A DNA stretch of 64,000 nt from Kangiella shandongensis (GCF_020005365.1 NZ_JACNML010000004.1:244342-308341), one strand, 5' to 3'. Numbered from the stretch's first letter, positions 54,120 to 63,526 are shown. Program-made: numbers and translations. Notes: generated by a model from the letters alone, not told the origin.

Positions 54120-56087
54120 TTCGTCTACGGTAATTGGATGCTTAGGTTCGCTTGATATATTTGGGCTATGGCTATCGGTTAAAGTTTCGACCTTTCCTTC
54201 CATCACTTTTCTGGTGTTGGTTTTTACCAGTTGGCTTGGTGGCAGTGGAGTGCCATTGGTTAAGTGCTGCCACATAAGCTCTAAAGCCTGTTCGTAATAA
54301 TAATGTAGAGGGATATATGAAGATTGTAGCTGCGGTAACGCATTGAACGCATCAAAGTGATGAGCATTTTCAATTTCATAATACTTTAACTTAGAATACT
54401 GTCCCTCTTTTAGGTAATTCAGGCCAACGTAAGCGCGTGAACTATGGTTAACGGGAATTAAGCCATCGGCTTGCCCATGAACGATAATGGTTGGTTTATG
54501 TTTTAAATTTCCCTGGGCTTTAATCTGCTCAATGCTTTGCTGTATGACGGCTTTGTGTTCAGTGTTAACGTTAATGTCAAATGGTAGCCCCGGATTAAGC
54601 GTTTTAGCGAAGCATAAATCATTCTGATAGACCAAACTGAGTTCGGCATGCTCCTTTAATTGGGGACGCCAGTTGATTTTTACGCCCTTAGTTGGCGGTA
54701 TGCCATTACTGCTCGAAAATAAGGTAGCCTGAGTCGCATGATCCATGTCGTCAGTGATAAAGTCGCTGTTGCAGACGGGGTTATCAACGGGTGTTTTGGC
54801 ATACGCATTGAAATAGGTCGTGTTAATGGCATTCCATAAGTTAATTGAGCCACCGACTGGCAAGAACTGTAGTCCTTCGGGACGGAGGCCATTCTCAATC
54901 AATTTTTGGTAGGCTTGCTTAGCTTGCTGCTGTGTCGTCGTCGCGCTAAGCAACTTGTTATCTTTTAAAAACTGGCACTGGGATTGAAGTTTTGCCTGAT
55001 TGAATTGCATATAGAGAGCAAAACCATGATTCTTAAATTCATCTGACAGCAGGGCACAACCCTGGTATACGGCGATGGTGCTATTGTAATCGAGCAGTGG
55101 TTGACTATGATTTTCTACCGTTCCGTATTTATCTTCGATAACAAACGTTGCCTGCTGTGGTGTGATATTAGGTTCCCCAGCAACGATAGCATCGAACAGT
55201 TCGGTGGTGTCCTTCTCCGCGGCTCGAAGGACTGCGCCACCGGCATTGGAAATTCCTGTGCCAATAATAATGGTGTTTTCACTGTTGTAATTTTGGCTTG
55301 GGAAGTGCGTGTTTAAGAAATATAACCCTGCTACTGCCGCTCGATTGACATGGCTTGCCCAGTCTTTTTCGATATTAATCTGTGAGTGAGCGTGCTTAGT
55401 GGCTATGCGACCTTGCTGAATATTTGTTGTATTTGATGAAGTTTTAAAGTGCATTTTATCGCTACTTCCCGATACGAGCTGACCATCAATGGTATACCCC
55501 TTGTTTTCATCCAATAGATAAAAGCCCGTACCCGTACCTTTGTCGGTATAGGCGACCGCACATCCTTTGGATAAAGCCCAGAAACCAGCCACTCCGACAG
55601 CGCCATAGACGCCTCTTGAGCCTGACGAAGCTGACGTAATAAGACACGGTTGCTCTTTGTTAAATGAGTCAGGGATCTGAATTAAATAACTGGCAGCAAT
55701 ACTACCGTCGGTATTTTTTGAGTAAGTCAGATACTCAGTGCCGTAAACAGGGTTGTTACCAATGGATTCGTATTCGCTATTAAAGCCACCTGCAGCAGTA
55801 AGATCGACTAGCGCGCGAATATTGTGGTAGTAGGCTAATTGTCTTAATTCCAAAGGTGTTGGCTTGTCTGGTTTAGCAAGTTCGGGGGGCTTAGTCGAGC
55901 GTAACTGTTTAATAGTTAAGCCGGCACTGAGCAAATCGTAATGTGAGTTATCCTTTTTACTGAATTTATAAGTGATTACATCCTGCGTTTCGAACTGCTG
56001 AGCCCTGTCAGGGGTAGCGCTGTGATTGCTGCATGCGGCTAGCGTATAAGCGAGTATTGTTACGGTGGAGTAAGTTTGCCATTTCAT
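54099..56087 (-). CDS. 3-hydroxybutyrate oligomer hydrolase lipoprotein
   Basis: A 662-residue protein of the D-(-)-3-hydroxybutyrate oligomer hydrolase family (PhaY-like). It starts with a lipoprotein signal (TVTILAYTLAAC, lipobox L-A-A-C at 16-19), so it is anchored in the envelope. The catalytic serine is Ser280 in GTGISNAGG; a further segment, IIVHGQADGLIPVNHSSRAY, carries Asp, and ENAHHFDAF the His. It would cut imported or surface hydroxybutyrate oligomers to monomers. It is divergent from the dehydrogenase gene and shares a promoter region with it (56088-56227). Confidence 0.9.
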   Translation of the reverse strand: MKWQTYSTVTILAYTLAACSNHSATPDRAQQFETQDVITYKFSKKDNSHYDLLSAGLTIKQLRSTKPPELAKPDKPTPLELRQLAYYHNIRALVDLTAAGGFNSEYESIGNNPVYGTEYLTYSKNTDGSIAASYLIQIPDSFNKEQPCLITSASSGSRGVYGAVGVAGFWALSKGCAVAYTDKGTGTGFYLLDENKGYTIDGQLVSGSSDKMHFKTSSNTTNIQQGRIATKHAHSQINIEKDWASHVNRAAVAGLYFLNTHFPSQNYNSENTIIIGTGISNAGGAVLRAAEKDTTELFDAIVAGEPNITPQQATFVIEDKYGTVENHSQPLLDYNSTIAVYQGCALLSDEFKNHGFALYMQFNQAKLQSQCQFLKDNKLLSATTTQQQAKQAYQKLIENGLRPEGLQFLPVGGSINLWNAINTTYFNAYAKTPVDNPVCNSDFITDDMDHATQATLFSSSNGIPPTKGVKINWRPQLKEHAELSLVYQNDLCFAKTLNPGLPFDINVNTEHKAVIQQSIEQIKAQGNLKHKPTIIVHGQADGLIPVNHSSRAYVGLNYLKEGQYSKLKYYEIENAHHFDAFNALPQLQSSYIPLHYYYEQALELMWQHLTNGTPLPPSQLVKTNTRKVMEGKVETLTDSHSPNISSEPKHPITVDEKKVIIP

Positions 56088-56227
56088 ATACTAATTGAGG
56101 ATTATGAATATTATAAGTCATTATAAGGAAGAATGATTTACGAGAACTAGTACTTTAGTATTGCATTCACCGAGGATTTTCTTTGGTAGCATTATTTATA
56201 TTCAAGACAAAGCTTAAAACAGTATTA

Positions 56228-56992
56228 ATGATGAAAACAGTATTGATAAGTGGTGGTGCCAGCGGTATTGGCTTAGGTGTGGCTCAACACTTAGCTGCAC
56301 AAAACTATAAAGTGATTATTACTGATCTGGATGAGGGTGCTGCGAAAAGAGAAGCAAATAATATTGTCGATCAGGGCGGGGATGCCAGTGGCTATGCTTT
56401 AGATGTTACCAATGAAGATAGCGTAGAACGTTTATTGCAGGCTTTGTCAGGAACGCCAGTGGATATTTTGATCAACAATGCCGGGATCCAGCATGTGGCA
56501 CCTCTGGATGAGTTCCCGATAGATAAATGGCAATTTTTAATCGAGGTGATGCTGGTCGGTGTCGCTCGTCTGACGAAAGCTTTTCTACCCAATATGAAAT
56601 CCCGGGGATTTGGTCGAATTGTAAATATAGGCTCGATCCATTCTCTTGTAGCATCACCCTACAAAAGTGCTTATGTCTCTGCGAAACATGGACTGCTAGG
56701 CTTCAGTAAAGTTCTCGCTTTGGAAACATCCGAATACGACATTACCATTAATACCGTTTGTCCTGCTTATGTAAAAACCCCATTGGTTCGTAAGCAAATT
56801 GCAGCCCAGGCTAAAGAGCATGGCCTAACTGAAGACGAAGTGGTCGAACAGATCATGCTGAAGCCAATGCCAAAGAAACAATTTATTAGTATCGAAGAGT
56901 TAGCTGGTACTTGTCAGTTTTTAGTTGAACCTGCTGCTAAAAACATTACGGGGCAAACGATTACACTTGATGGTGGATGGGTCGCACAGTAG
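56228..56992 (+). CDS. 3-hydroxybutyrate dehydrogenase
   Basis: A 254-residue short-chain dehydrogenase. Seen: cofactor motif SGGASGIGLGVAQ, LINNAGIQHVAPLDEFP, the catalytic Ser in GSIHS and Tyr/Lys in YVSAKHG, and the ending LDGGWVAQ typical of D-3-hydroxybutyrate dehydrogenase (BdhA/HbdH), which makes acetoacetate with NAD+. The open frame extends upstream to a TTG at 56183; two tandem ATGs at 56228 and 56231 fit the family N-terminus. No strong ribosome site is seen for either. TAGTACT at 56148-56154 lies in the upstream region. Confidence 0.9.
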   Translation: MMKTVLISGGASGIGLGVAQHLAAQNYKVIITDLDEGAAKREANNIVDQGGDASGYALDVTNEDSVERLLQALSGTPVDILINNAGIQHVAPLDEFPIDKWQFLIEVMLVGVARLTKAFLPNMKSRGFGRIVNIGSIHSLVASPYKSAYVSAKHGLLGFSKVLALETSEYDITINTVCPAYVKTPLVRKQIAAQAKEHGLTEDEVVEQIMLKPMPKKQFISIEELAGTCQFLVEPAAKNITGQTITLDGGWVAQ

Positions 56993-56997
56993 AGCTT

Positions 56998-57642
56998 TTA
57001 TTCAAAAGCTTGTTGCTTGTAAAGGATACCTGCCTGGGTTCGATTTATCACATCGAGTTTTTTCAATATAGCTGATACATGCTGCTTGATGGTAGTTTCC
57101 TGAATACCTAGCTCATAGGCAATTTGTTTGTTGAGTTTACCATCGGCAATCATGGATAAGACTTTAATTTGCTGAGGCGTAAGCTGAGATAACTGATTAC
57201 TCTTTTGGGTTAAGTTGGCTTTTAGGGTCTGAACTTTCTCCGCGACTTCTGAGGGTAGCCAGGTATTGAGTTCCAGTACGGACTTAATGGCATCGGTGAT
57301 AACTTCAAAAGAAGATGACTTAGGAACATAGCCATTAATGCCCAGCTCAAGCAGCTGGTGTACCAATGTGATGTCGGTGTTGGCTGAAACCACCAGAACC
57401 GCAACTTCGGGTCGTGTATCAATAATTGTTTTTACTGAATGCAGGCCTTTATTATCAGGCATCGACAGGTCAAGTAAGACTAAGTCAATATCATCTTCAT
57501 TTTTGAGAATGTTCAAGGTTTCAGTGAAGTTACTACTCTCGAGCAAGTGACAACCGGCATATTCCTGCTTCAATATTTGCTGTAATGCTTGGCGAAAGAG
57601 CGGGTGATCATCTGCTATTAAAAAGCCTGGCACATCGTTCAT
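56998..57642 (-). CDS. NarL/LuxR-family response regulator (CrbR/ErdR-like)
   Basis: A 214-residue regulator. A receiver domain (about 5-120) has the acidic pair D11-D12, phospho-acceptor Asp58 in LLDLSMPD and K102-type lysine in GYVPKSSS. A LuxR-type HTH (about 150-205) reads LTPQQIKVLSMIADGKLNKQ. CrbR and ErdR, the partners of CrbS-type kinases, belong to this class. It is convergent with the dehydrogenase gene (5 bases apart). Partnership with the kinase at 46-49.5 kb is inferred from type and locus. It could also be an orphan regulator of this locus. Confidence 0.88.
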   Translation of the reverse strand: MNDVPGFLIADDHPLFRQALQQILKQEYAGCHLLESSNFTETLNILKNEDDIDLVLLDLSMPDNKGLHSVKTIIDTRPEVAVLVVSANTDITLVHQLLELGINGYVPKSSSFEVITDAIKSVLELNTWLPSEVAEKVQTLKANLTQKSNQLSQLTPQQIKVLSMIADGKLNKQIAYELGIQETTIKQHVSAILKKLDVINRTQAGILYKQQAFE

Positions 57643-58175
57643 TAGAATTATCGTTTAAGTCTTTCTATATTGTTTCGGAAAATAACAGCATACCTCTTTT
57701 TCAGCCCAAGTCTAGTCGACTAAAGTCTGTTTCGTCTGGTCGGCGGTTTGCAAACCAAAAGTGACTGCTCAAAATAATCCGTGAGGTTTGTGTGAAAAAT
57801 GTTCAAACCAGTTCACGTTTTATGAGAAAAGGTTAACTATTATAGATGGTTAGATGGGTGAAAATCACTGGTTTGTCCAATATCCTAAGTCAGTATTAAC
57901 TTATGATGTGTGTCTGGTGTTTGAATGTGCTTGATACCTTTTAAGCGGCTGTTTAAATGAGTTTGTTTATTTGAAATTTTTCAATGGCTTGCTGGTTATA
58001 TTGGGTTTGATTATTTTGTTGTTGATATAATTTTTTGTTTAAAACTAGTGTTTTTTACACTTAAAAATATTGATGCTATAAGTTTGTTCGGGTTAGTTAT
58101 TTTAATTCTTTTGAGGAGTCCTACCTAACCCAGGAAGTTAACAATAATGATGGAACACTACTAAGGGGGTAGTCA
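57643..58175. other. 533-base intergenic region with candidate promoter for the lipase-like gene
   Basis: No gene is visible. TATAAT at 58025-58030, preceded by TG (extended -10), with a weak TTGGGT 18 bases upstream (58001-58006), could drive the gene at 58176; its leader would be about 140 bases. The leader holds a GGGTTAG / CTAACCC inverted repeat (around 58088-58130). Near the 5' end of the region (57710-57725) lies the palindrome TAGTCGACTA. Nothing else is recognised in the region, and there is no sign of a terminator for either flanking gene. Confidence 0.5.
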
Positions 58176-59030
58176 ATGTTTCGAAAGTTATTGCTATTTA
58201 TAGCAGGTGCCTTGCTGGCTGGTACAGTACAGGCAAATATCGGGGTTGCCTTTGTTCATGGGACCGGAAGTCAAAGTGATGCCTATAATGATTATTGGAC
58301 TGGAGACTTTATTCAGTCGGTGATCAAGGGATTGCCAAACTCAAGTAATTATACTGTTATCAACTGTGATTTTACTCAGTATATGTGGAAGTCAGGCGCA
58401 GCAGGCTGTCTGGCGACACAATTAACCAACTTCATTAACAACAAAAGTATCACCAGTCTAACCTTAATCACGCACTCGAATGGCGGTAATGTCGTGCGTT
58501 GGATAATGTCGAATCCTACCTGGGATAGCCGCTACCCGAATATTATCAATCGGATTGATGAGGTGATTGCACTTGCACCTTCGAGTGCAGGTACGCCACT
58601 GGCTGATGCGGTGATCGATGGTAATGTGTTTGAAGAAGCCTTGGGCTGGCTGTTGGGCTACAAAAATGATGCGGTAAGAATGCAGCAAGTGGCGTGGATG
58701 GAGTACTACAATAATGAATGGTTGTATGGCACCAGTGGTCGTCCTGCTTTACCTAAGCCGTTTGTATCGGTCGTTGGAACCGATGTTGAGTCTGCGGTGT
58801 GGGATGGTGATAGCTACTGTGGTGGTTACTCGCAAAATGTTGGTCTGGAGTTTACTCAGAACTGGTTGAATAGCTGCTCTGACGGCTTTCTGGATTGTAG
58901 CTCACAAAGTGCGGCAGGTTCAGTCTGGTTCTATGATAAAAGTAAGACATACGACGATGAACCATTAAGTCATGCGCAAAGTCGACGTCAGTGTTTTGGT
59001 CTGGATTATTTCTTACGCACAAGAATTTAA
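58176..59030 (+). CDS. secreted alpha/beta hydrolase with lipase-like SNGG box
   Basis: A 284-residue protein with a signal peptide (about 1-20, ending VQA). Oxyanion motif FVHGTGS (26-32) and nucleophile Ser101 in THSNGGN are seen. Several cysteines lie in the mature part. The nearest features resemble those of the smaller secreted hydrolase at 53.4 kb, but the box is SNGG, not SMG. It could be a lipase, a PHB-type depolymerase or another esterase. It is followed after 9 bases by a gene with AGGAGGAG before its ATG, so the two form an operon. Confidence 0.68.
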   Translation: MFRKLLLFIAGALLAGTVQANIGVAFVHGTGSQSDAYNDYWTGDFIQSVIKGLPNSSNYTVINCDFTQYMWKSGAAGCLATQLTNFINNKSITSLTLITHSNGGNVVRWIMSNPTWDSRYPNIINRIDEVIALAPSSAGTPLADAVIDGNVFEEALGWLLGYKNDAVRMQQVAWMEYYNNEWLYGTSGRPALPKPFVSVVGTDVESAVWDGDSYCGGYSQNVGLEFTQNWLNSCSDGFLDCSSQSAAGSVWFYDKSKTYDDEPLSHAQSRRQCFGLDYFLRTRI

Positions 59031-59039
59031 GGAGGAGTT

Positions 59040-60242
59040 ATGAGACATACAATAATTTCAGCAGTAGCCCTGGCGTTAACAGGTTTTACCGTATCAGCGG
59101 ATCAAGTCATAGCTTCAAAGTCTCAACGTGGTAGTGCTTATACCGCAAACGATGCCGCTGCCATGACTCCGCCGGTAACGGAGCGTGAAACTAAAAACGT
59201 CAGTTACAGCTTTCCCATCAAGAACATGATGCAGATCGATCAGTCAGTTAAACCTGCCCATATCCAAAGTCGGCAATATTCGTTAGACGTGACAGGGAAA
59301 CAGCTTATGTCCGGTGTTGCGTTAAATACATCAGCCAAAGGTGCTCTGGTAAGAATCTCGGCCTTTGATGGTAAGAGTGTTGTCGAACCAAAGAACCTGA
59401 GCTTAGTTAACCGCAAAGGAACTGTGTTTGCTCAAGGAAAAGCGTTTGACACCTTAGTTAGCAGTGCGGCCATGCAGAAAAATGGCGTGGGTTTCCAGCG
59501 AGGAACGACTGGGCTGAAAGTTGCAGACTCTCTCGGAGCTGGAACCTTCACACTAAAAGCCGATCAGAATATTAATCAGAATGCACGTTACCGTATTAAT
59601 GTTTTTGAAAAGCAAAGTGACATGGAGCTGCATCTTACCGCGAATAAAAACAGCTATTTGCAGGATGATGTATTAAATGTCGATGCGAAGGTGTTTAATC
59701 AGGGAAAAGCGCAGGAGATTGTTACTATTAAAAGTAAGCTTGTTTCTCCTGAAGGCAAGACTTTCAAGGTGAACTTTAAGCGCTCAAAAGATGGTTACAT
59801 CATTAACAAGCCACTCGATATGAGCGCACATGCGGTTCCTGGCGCTTTATGGGAGTTACACACGGAAGCCAAGGTAAAATCGAGTGGTCAGCTTATTCAG
59901 CGGAATGGACAGTTGCCTTTTGCCTTTGCTGAGAAAACGGCAAAGCTGTCTACAGCGCCAACTATTGTTGGCCAGAAGCAGTCGCCTGTAGCAATGATAC
60001 CTGTATCTGTCAATCAGGATGGACGCTATGAAGTCCGCGCGGTATTGTATGGCACAGACGGAGCAGGGCAGTTAAAACCTTTGATGATGACTCATAGTGC
60101 AGCTAATTTAGCGGCAGGAGAAGCGATGATAACGATGAAGTTTGACTCGGGTATTGTGGCTCGCTCTGGCTTAAGTGCGCCCTATGACGTTAAGCACCTC
60201 GAGCTTAGAGATCAGCAGCAGATGGTATTGCTGGAGCGGTAA
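59040..60242 (+). CDS. secreted protein, DUF4785-like
   Basis: A 400-residue protein with a Sec signal (about 1-20, ending VSA). The mature part begins with a linker, then contains three or more beta-sandwich regions: VKPAHIQSRQYSLDVTGKQL, LHLTANKNSYLQDDVLNVD and PVSVNQDGRYEVRAVLYGTD. The domain order recalls DUF4785 proteins, whose function is unknown. No catalytic residues are recognised. It is in one operon with the lipase-like gene, so it may be a partner or chaperone, but this is only context. A terminator follows. Confidence 0.55.
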   Translation: MRHTIISAVALALTGFTVSADQVIASKSQRGSAYTANDAAAMTPPVTERETKNVSYSFPIKNMMQIDQSVKPAHIQSRQYSLDVTGKQLMSGVALNTSAKGALVRISAFDGKSVVEPKNLSLVNRKGTVFAQGKAFDTLVSSAAMQKNGVGFQRGTTGLKVADSLGAGTFTLKADQNINQNARYRINVFEKQSDMELHLTANKNSYLQDDVLNVDAKVFNQGKAQEIVTIKSKLVSPEGKTFKVNFKRSKDGYIINKPLDMSAHAVPGALWELHTEAKVKSSGQLIQRNGQLPFAFAEKTAKLSTAPTIVGQKQSPVAMIPVSVNQDGRYEVRAVLYGTDGAGQLKPLMMTHSAANLAAGEAMITMKFDSGIVARSGLSAPYDVKHLELRDQQQMVLLER

Positions 60243-60261
60243 GTTTCATAAGATCCAGCTC

Positions 60262-60285
60262 AAAAGGCGGCTAGTCCGCCTTTTT
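60262..60285 (+). terminator. terminator after the DUF4785-like gene
   Basis: Stem AAAGGCGG / CCGCCTTT with a 4-5 base loop and T-run. It is 20 bases after the stop. Confidence 0.85.
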
Positions 60286-60772
60286 ACAATTTACAGCTGT
60301 TGCTTGGAGAGGCCAAAGAAAAATAACACTAAATACATAATGTTAAATTACTTTAGCTTTCACTTATATTTCTATTAGTTATATTAAATGTAAATTCTTA
60401 TTCCCTTACTTTATTTTTGTTTGATTTTTGAACAGCTTTCTTATTCAATACGCGCCTGCTTAATTTATCGCAAAAGTTTTCTTCACACTCTAGAAGTATT
60501 GGTCTGAATCAATTAACGGTCATGATCGTACTTTTCACAAGGTAGTAACACTTCAAATTAAGGATCGCTTACAGACCCGCTCAGTTCTAATGTAGCTGAT
60601 TAACCGGGGCTGCAGGTTTGGTCTGCACAACCTATGGAAAATCGTGCCTCTATTTTAGAGACAGGGCGTCATGTGTGATGAATATGTACAGGCAGAAAGA
60701 CGTCAGGTTGAGGCATTAAAGCAATAACAAAAATCGTTGCCTTATTTGTTGAATAAATAAGGGTAAGAATTG
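60286..60772 (+). other. structured 5' region of the metalloprotease gene
   Basis: A 487-base stretch without a convincing gene. The first 150 bases are AT-rich. From about 60560 there are several short inverted repeats (TGCAG / CTGCA near 60611, CCTCTA / TAGAG near 60647). The ribosome site of the protease gene (AAGGG, 60759-60763) is partly in the arm of a hairpin CCTTATTT / AAATAAGG (60740-60762). A tiny frame at 60671-60727 (18 codons) is probably chance. I do not match the region to any known riboswitch. Confidence 0.4.
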
Positions 60773-63355
60773 ATGAAGCAATTGTTTTTTGGTTTGTTCG
60801 TTATGTTGATCGTTCCGGTTTCTGGACTTACGACAGAGTTAGCTATTGTATCGGGTTCACCAAAAGATCCAGCAGTCGTTAATCATGAGCGTATTCTGTA
60901 TTGGTTGGAAAAAAATGCTGAACTGAATAAGAATGCTACCGCGGCTGAAAAGCAGGCCGCGTTAAAGAGCTATTTACAAGGTGTTGGTAAGCACAGTCAC
61001 CATCAGCCTAAAATTGTGAAAAATACCTTAAAAAAGCAACGCCTAGCCTATAAGCAGGGCAAGTCGTTAGCTTATAAAAATACTCAGGAGACGACGGTAA
61101 AAGTCCTGGCTGTGCTGATCGACTTCCCAGATTTAAAGCACGACTCTCATGGTTTAAGTTCGTCCGATACGGAAATGTACTATAGCAATTATCCAGTGTC
61201 GCATTATCAGGATCTGATGTTTTCTCAGACAGGATTTACCGGGCCGAATGGTGAAAACCTGACATCAGCCTATCAATATTATCAAAATGAATCCGGCGGT
61301 AGCTTTTATTTTACCGGTCAGACTTATGGCTGGGTCACTGCCGATAATAATGCAGCTTATTACGGCGCCAATGAATCTGGCGATAATAACAGTGATCAGA
61401 ATGTGCCGGCGCTGGTTAAAGAAGCGGTTTCCAAAGTGGTGCAATCAAACAATATCAACCTGTCCGAATACGATGTCGAAGATCCTTATGATCTGGATAA
61501 GGACGGTAACACCAATGAGCCTGACGGCCTGATTGACCATGTGATGGTTTACCATTCCAGCATTGGCGAAGAAGCCGGTGGTGGTGTTTTAGGCGGTGAT
61601 GCGATCTGGTCACACCGTTATTATGTGGACTCTGCTACTGGCGGCTATCAGCTAGCCGGCAGCGATAAAAAAGTTTTTGGCTATACCATCCAGCCGATTG
61701 ATGCAGCGACGGGTGTTGTCGTGCATGAATTTGGTCACGATCTAGGCGTGCCGGATGAGTATGATATTGGCGATTCTGACGCTGGTTCTCCAGTGGGCTA
61801 TTGGTCGATTATGGCGGGCGGTAGCTGGGCCGGTAAGATTGCCGGTACAGAGCCAACGGGTTTTAGTCCTTATGCCAAGGCATTTTTTCAGTCGGTATAT
61901 GGCGGAAACTGGATTAATGAGCAAGTGATCGATTTTACTCAGCTTGAAGGCGATCAAAATATTCAGCTGGCCGAAGCGGTGAACCATGAGCAGATGAACC
62001 AGTTACGGATTGATTTGCCTGAACCCCGAATTGATTTTGCTGCACCTTACTCAGGAAATTATCAGTATTATTCCAACGGAGGCCATGATTTAAACAACAG
62101 CTTATCGTTTACCGTGTACGTTCCGGCGTCGGGTGTTACCGAAATGAGCATCAAGGCGCACTGGGATATTGAAGTGGACTATGACTATGCGCAGGTTTTA
62201 GTCAATGGCGTTGCCATAGAAGGAAATTATACGCAACTTAACAATTCACAGCACCGTGAAGTGAGCCACTTTATTACTGGGAAATCTGCGGATATTTCGG
62301 GCGCAGAAGGTGCTTTGGGCTGGGTTGATTTAAGGTTTGATCTTTCTGCTTATGCCGACCAGTCGATCAGCGTGGTAATCCAGTACGTGACTGATGAAGC
62401 CGTGCAACGCTACGGGATGGTTATTGATGATTTGTCTCTGAATAACTCTCAGGACAATAATGACAGACAAATTTATTTCGATGGCGCCGAGAAGGCAGGA
62501 GCGACCAGTCTTGATGGCTTCCTGAGAATCGATGACACCAAACCTGGCGAAGCTCAGAATTACTGGGTACAGCTGCGTAGCGAAAACGAGCAGGACTCCG
62601 GTTTGGCGGACTCTGTCTATACACCGGGTGTTTTAATCTGGTTTGCTGACGAAGCTTACACCGACAATAAGGTCGGAGAACATCCGGGACATGGTTTTAT
62701 TGGTGTGGTCGATACCGATCAAAATCCTATTATGGTTAATGGCTCGGTCGCTCAATCAAGCTTGCAAGTGATCGATGCCGCCTTGGGTCTGTATTCCCAG
62801 AAAAGTTATCAGGGCGACTCACACTTGGCTGCAGAACCTGTGTTTGATGACAGCCGAGACTACTCATTTCCTGAACAGCCGGAATCGGGGCTGGTTTTAC
62901 CGGTAAACAATTTACGAATTGAAGTGCTGGAGCAGGCGACGGACAGCAGCAAAGCCACCGTAAAAATATCCAAAGCTTCCGCTTCGATCCAGACTAATCT
63001 AATGGCTGACTTTGACTATAACGTTAAGCAAACAGACGTCAGCTTTAATAGTTCGGTTAGTGGTGGATGCGAACACTACCGCTACACCTGGGACTTTGGC
63101 GATGGCCAAACGTCTACTGTAGAATCACCAGAGCATAGTTATGACAAAGCCGGTGATTACACCGTTAAATTAACAGTAACCGACGACGATGGTTCTGAAG
63201 ACGTAGTGACCAAAACCGTACAGATTCAATCGTCATCATCGACCAATAATACTACCAGCGGAAGTACGAGTGGTGGCAGTGGAGGCGGTGGTAGCTCTAA
63301 CCTGTGGTTGTTACTACTACTGGGCTCGGGTGTTTTATTAAGACGTAAACGTTAA
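60773..63355 (+). CDS. secreted M6-family metalloprotease with PKD domain and GlyGly-CTERM tail
   Basis: An 860-residue protein. After a signal peptide (about 1-18) comes a propeptide (to about 110), then the M6 catalytic domain with zinc motif HEFGHDLGVPDEYD (His318, Glu319, His322) and the Met-turn-like SIMAGGSW. A beta-sandwich region (about 420-560), a further domain and a PKD domain (about 745-830, YRYTWDFGDGQTSTVESPEH) follow. The C-terminus has a Gly/Ser-rich stretch, a hydrophobic segment (LWLLLLLGSGVLL) and RRKR, the pattern of GlyGly-CTERM sorting by rhombosortase. It is related to immune inhibitor A-type proteases. The ATG at 60773 is used; a TTG lies just before it. Confidence 0.9.
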   Translation: MKQLFFGLFVMLIVPVSGLTTELAIVSGSPKDPAVVNHERILYWLEKNAELNKNATAAEKQAALKSYLQGVGKHSHHQPKIVKNTLKKQRLAYKQGKSLAYKNTQETTVKVLAVLIDFPDLKHDSHGLSSSDTEMYYSNYPVSHYQDLMFSQTGFTGPNGENLTSAYQYYQNESGGSFYFTGQTYGWVTADNNAAYYGANESGDNNSDQNVPALVKEAVSKVVQSNNINLSEYDVEDPYDLDKDGNTNEPDGLIDHVMVYHSSIGEEAGGGVLGGDAIWSHRYYVDSATGGYQLAGSDKKVFGYTIQPIDAATGVVVHEFGHDLGVPDEYDIGDSDAGSPVGYWSIMAGGSWAGKIAGTEPTGFSPYAKAFFQSVYGGNWINEQVIDFTQLEGDQNIQLAEAVNHEQMNQLRIDLPEPRIDFAAPYSGNYQYYSNGGHDLNNSLSFTVYVPASGVTEMSIKAHWDIEVDYDYAQVLVNGVAIEGNYTQLNNSQHREVSHFITGKSADISGAEGALGWVDLRFDLSAYADQSISVVIQYVTDEAVQRYGMVIDDLSLNNSQDNNDRQIYFDGAEKAGATSLDGFLRIDDTKPGEAQNYWVQLRSENEQDSGLADSVYTPGVLIWFADEAYTDNKVGEHPGHGFIGVVDTDQNPIMVNGSVAQSSLQVIDAALGLYSQKSYQGDSHLAAEPVFDDSRDYSFPEQPESGLVLPVNNLRIEVLEQATDSSKATVKISKASASIQTNLMADFDYNVKQTDVSFNSSVSGGCEHYRYTWDFGDGQTSTVESPEHSYDKAGDYTVKLTVTDDDGSEDVVTKTVQIQSSSSTNNTTSGSTSGGSGGGGSSNLWLLLLLGSGVLLRRKR

Positions 63356-63370
63356 TATTCAAATCTAACC

Positions 63371-63399
63371 AAAAAAGCCGCGATTATCGCGGCTTTTTT
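63371..63399 (+). terminator. rho-independent terminator after the metalloprotease gene
   Basis: A 13-bp perfect stem AAAAAAGCCGCGA / TCGCGGCTTTTTT with a 3-base loop. Its symmetry allows function on both strands. Confidence 0.9.
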
Positions 63400-63526
63400 A
63401 TGGTGTTCTCAGTATAAAAGCAAAATAATGAATATTTTGTGTAAATGGATTAGTCTTTATCCAAGGATGCCTGGACGTTGAAGGTGTAGGCAAGTACATA
63501 TAATAATCAAGGATTAAGGAGCTGTG

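Noticed and set aside
60671..60727. 18-codon frame upstream of the metalloprotease as a leader peptide
   Set aside because: There is no ribosome site, no run of a particular amino acid and no terminator after it; probably chance.
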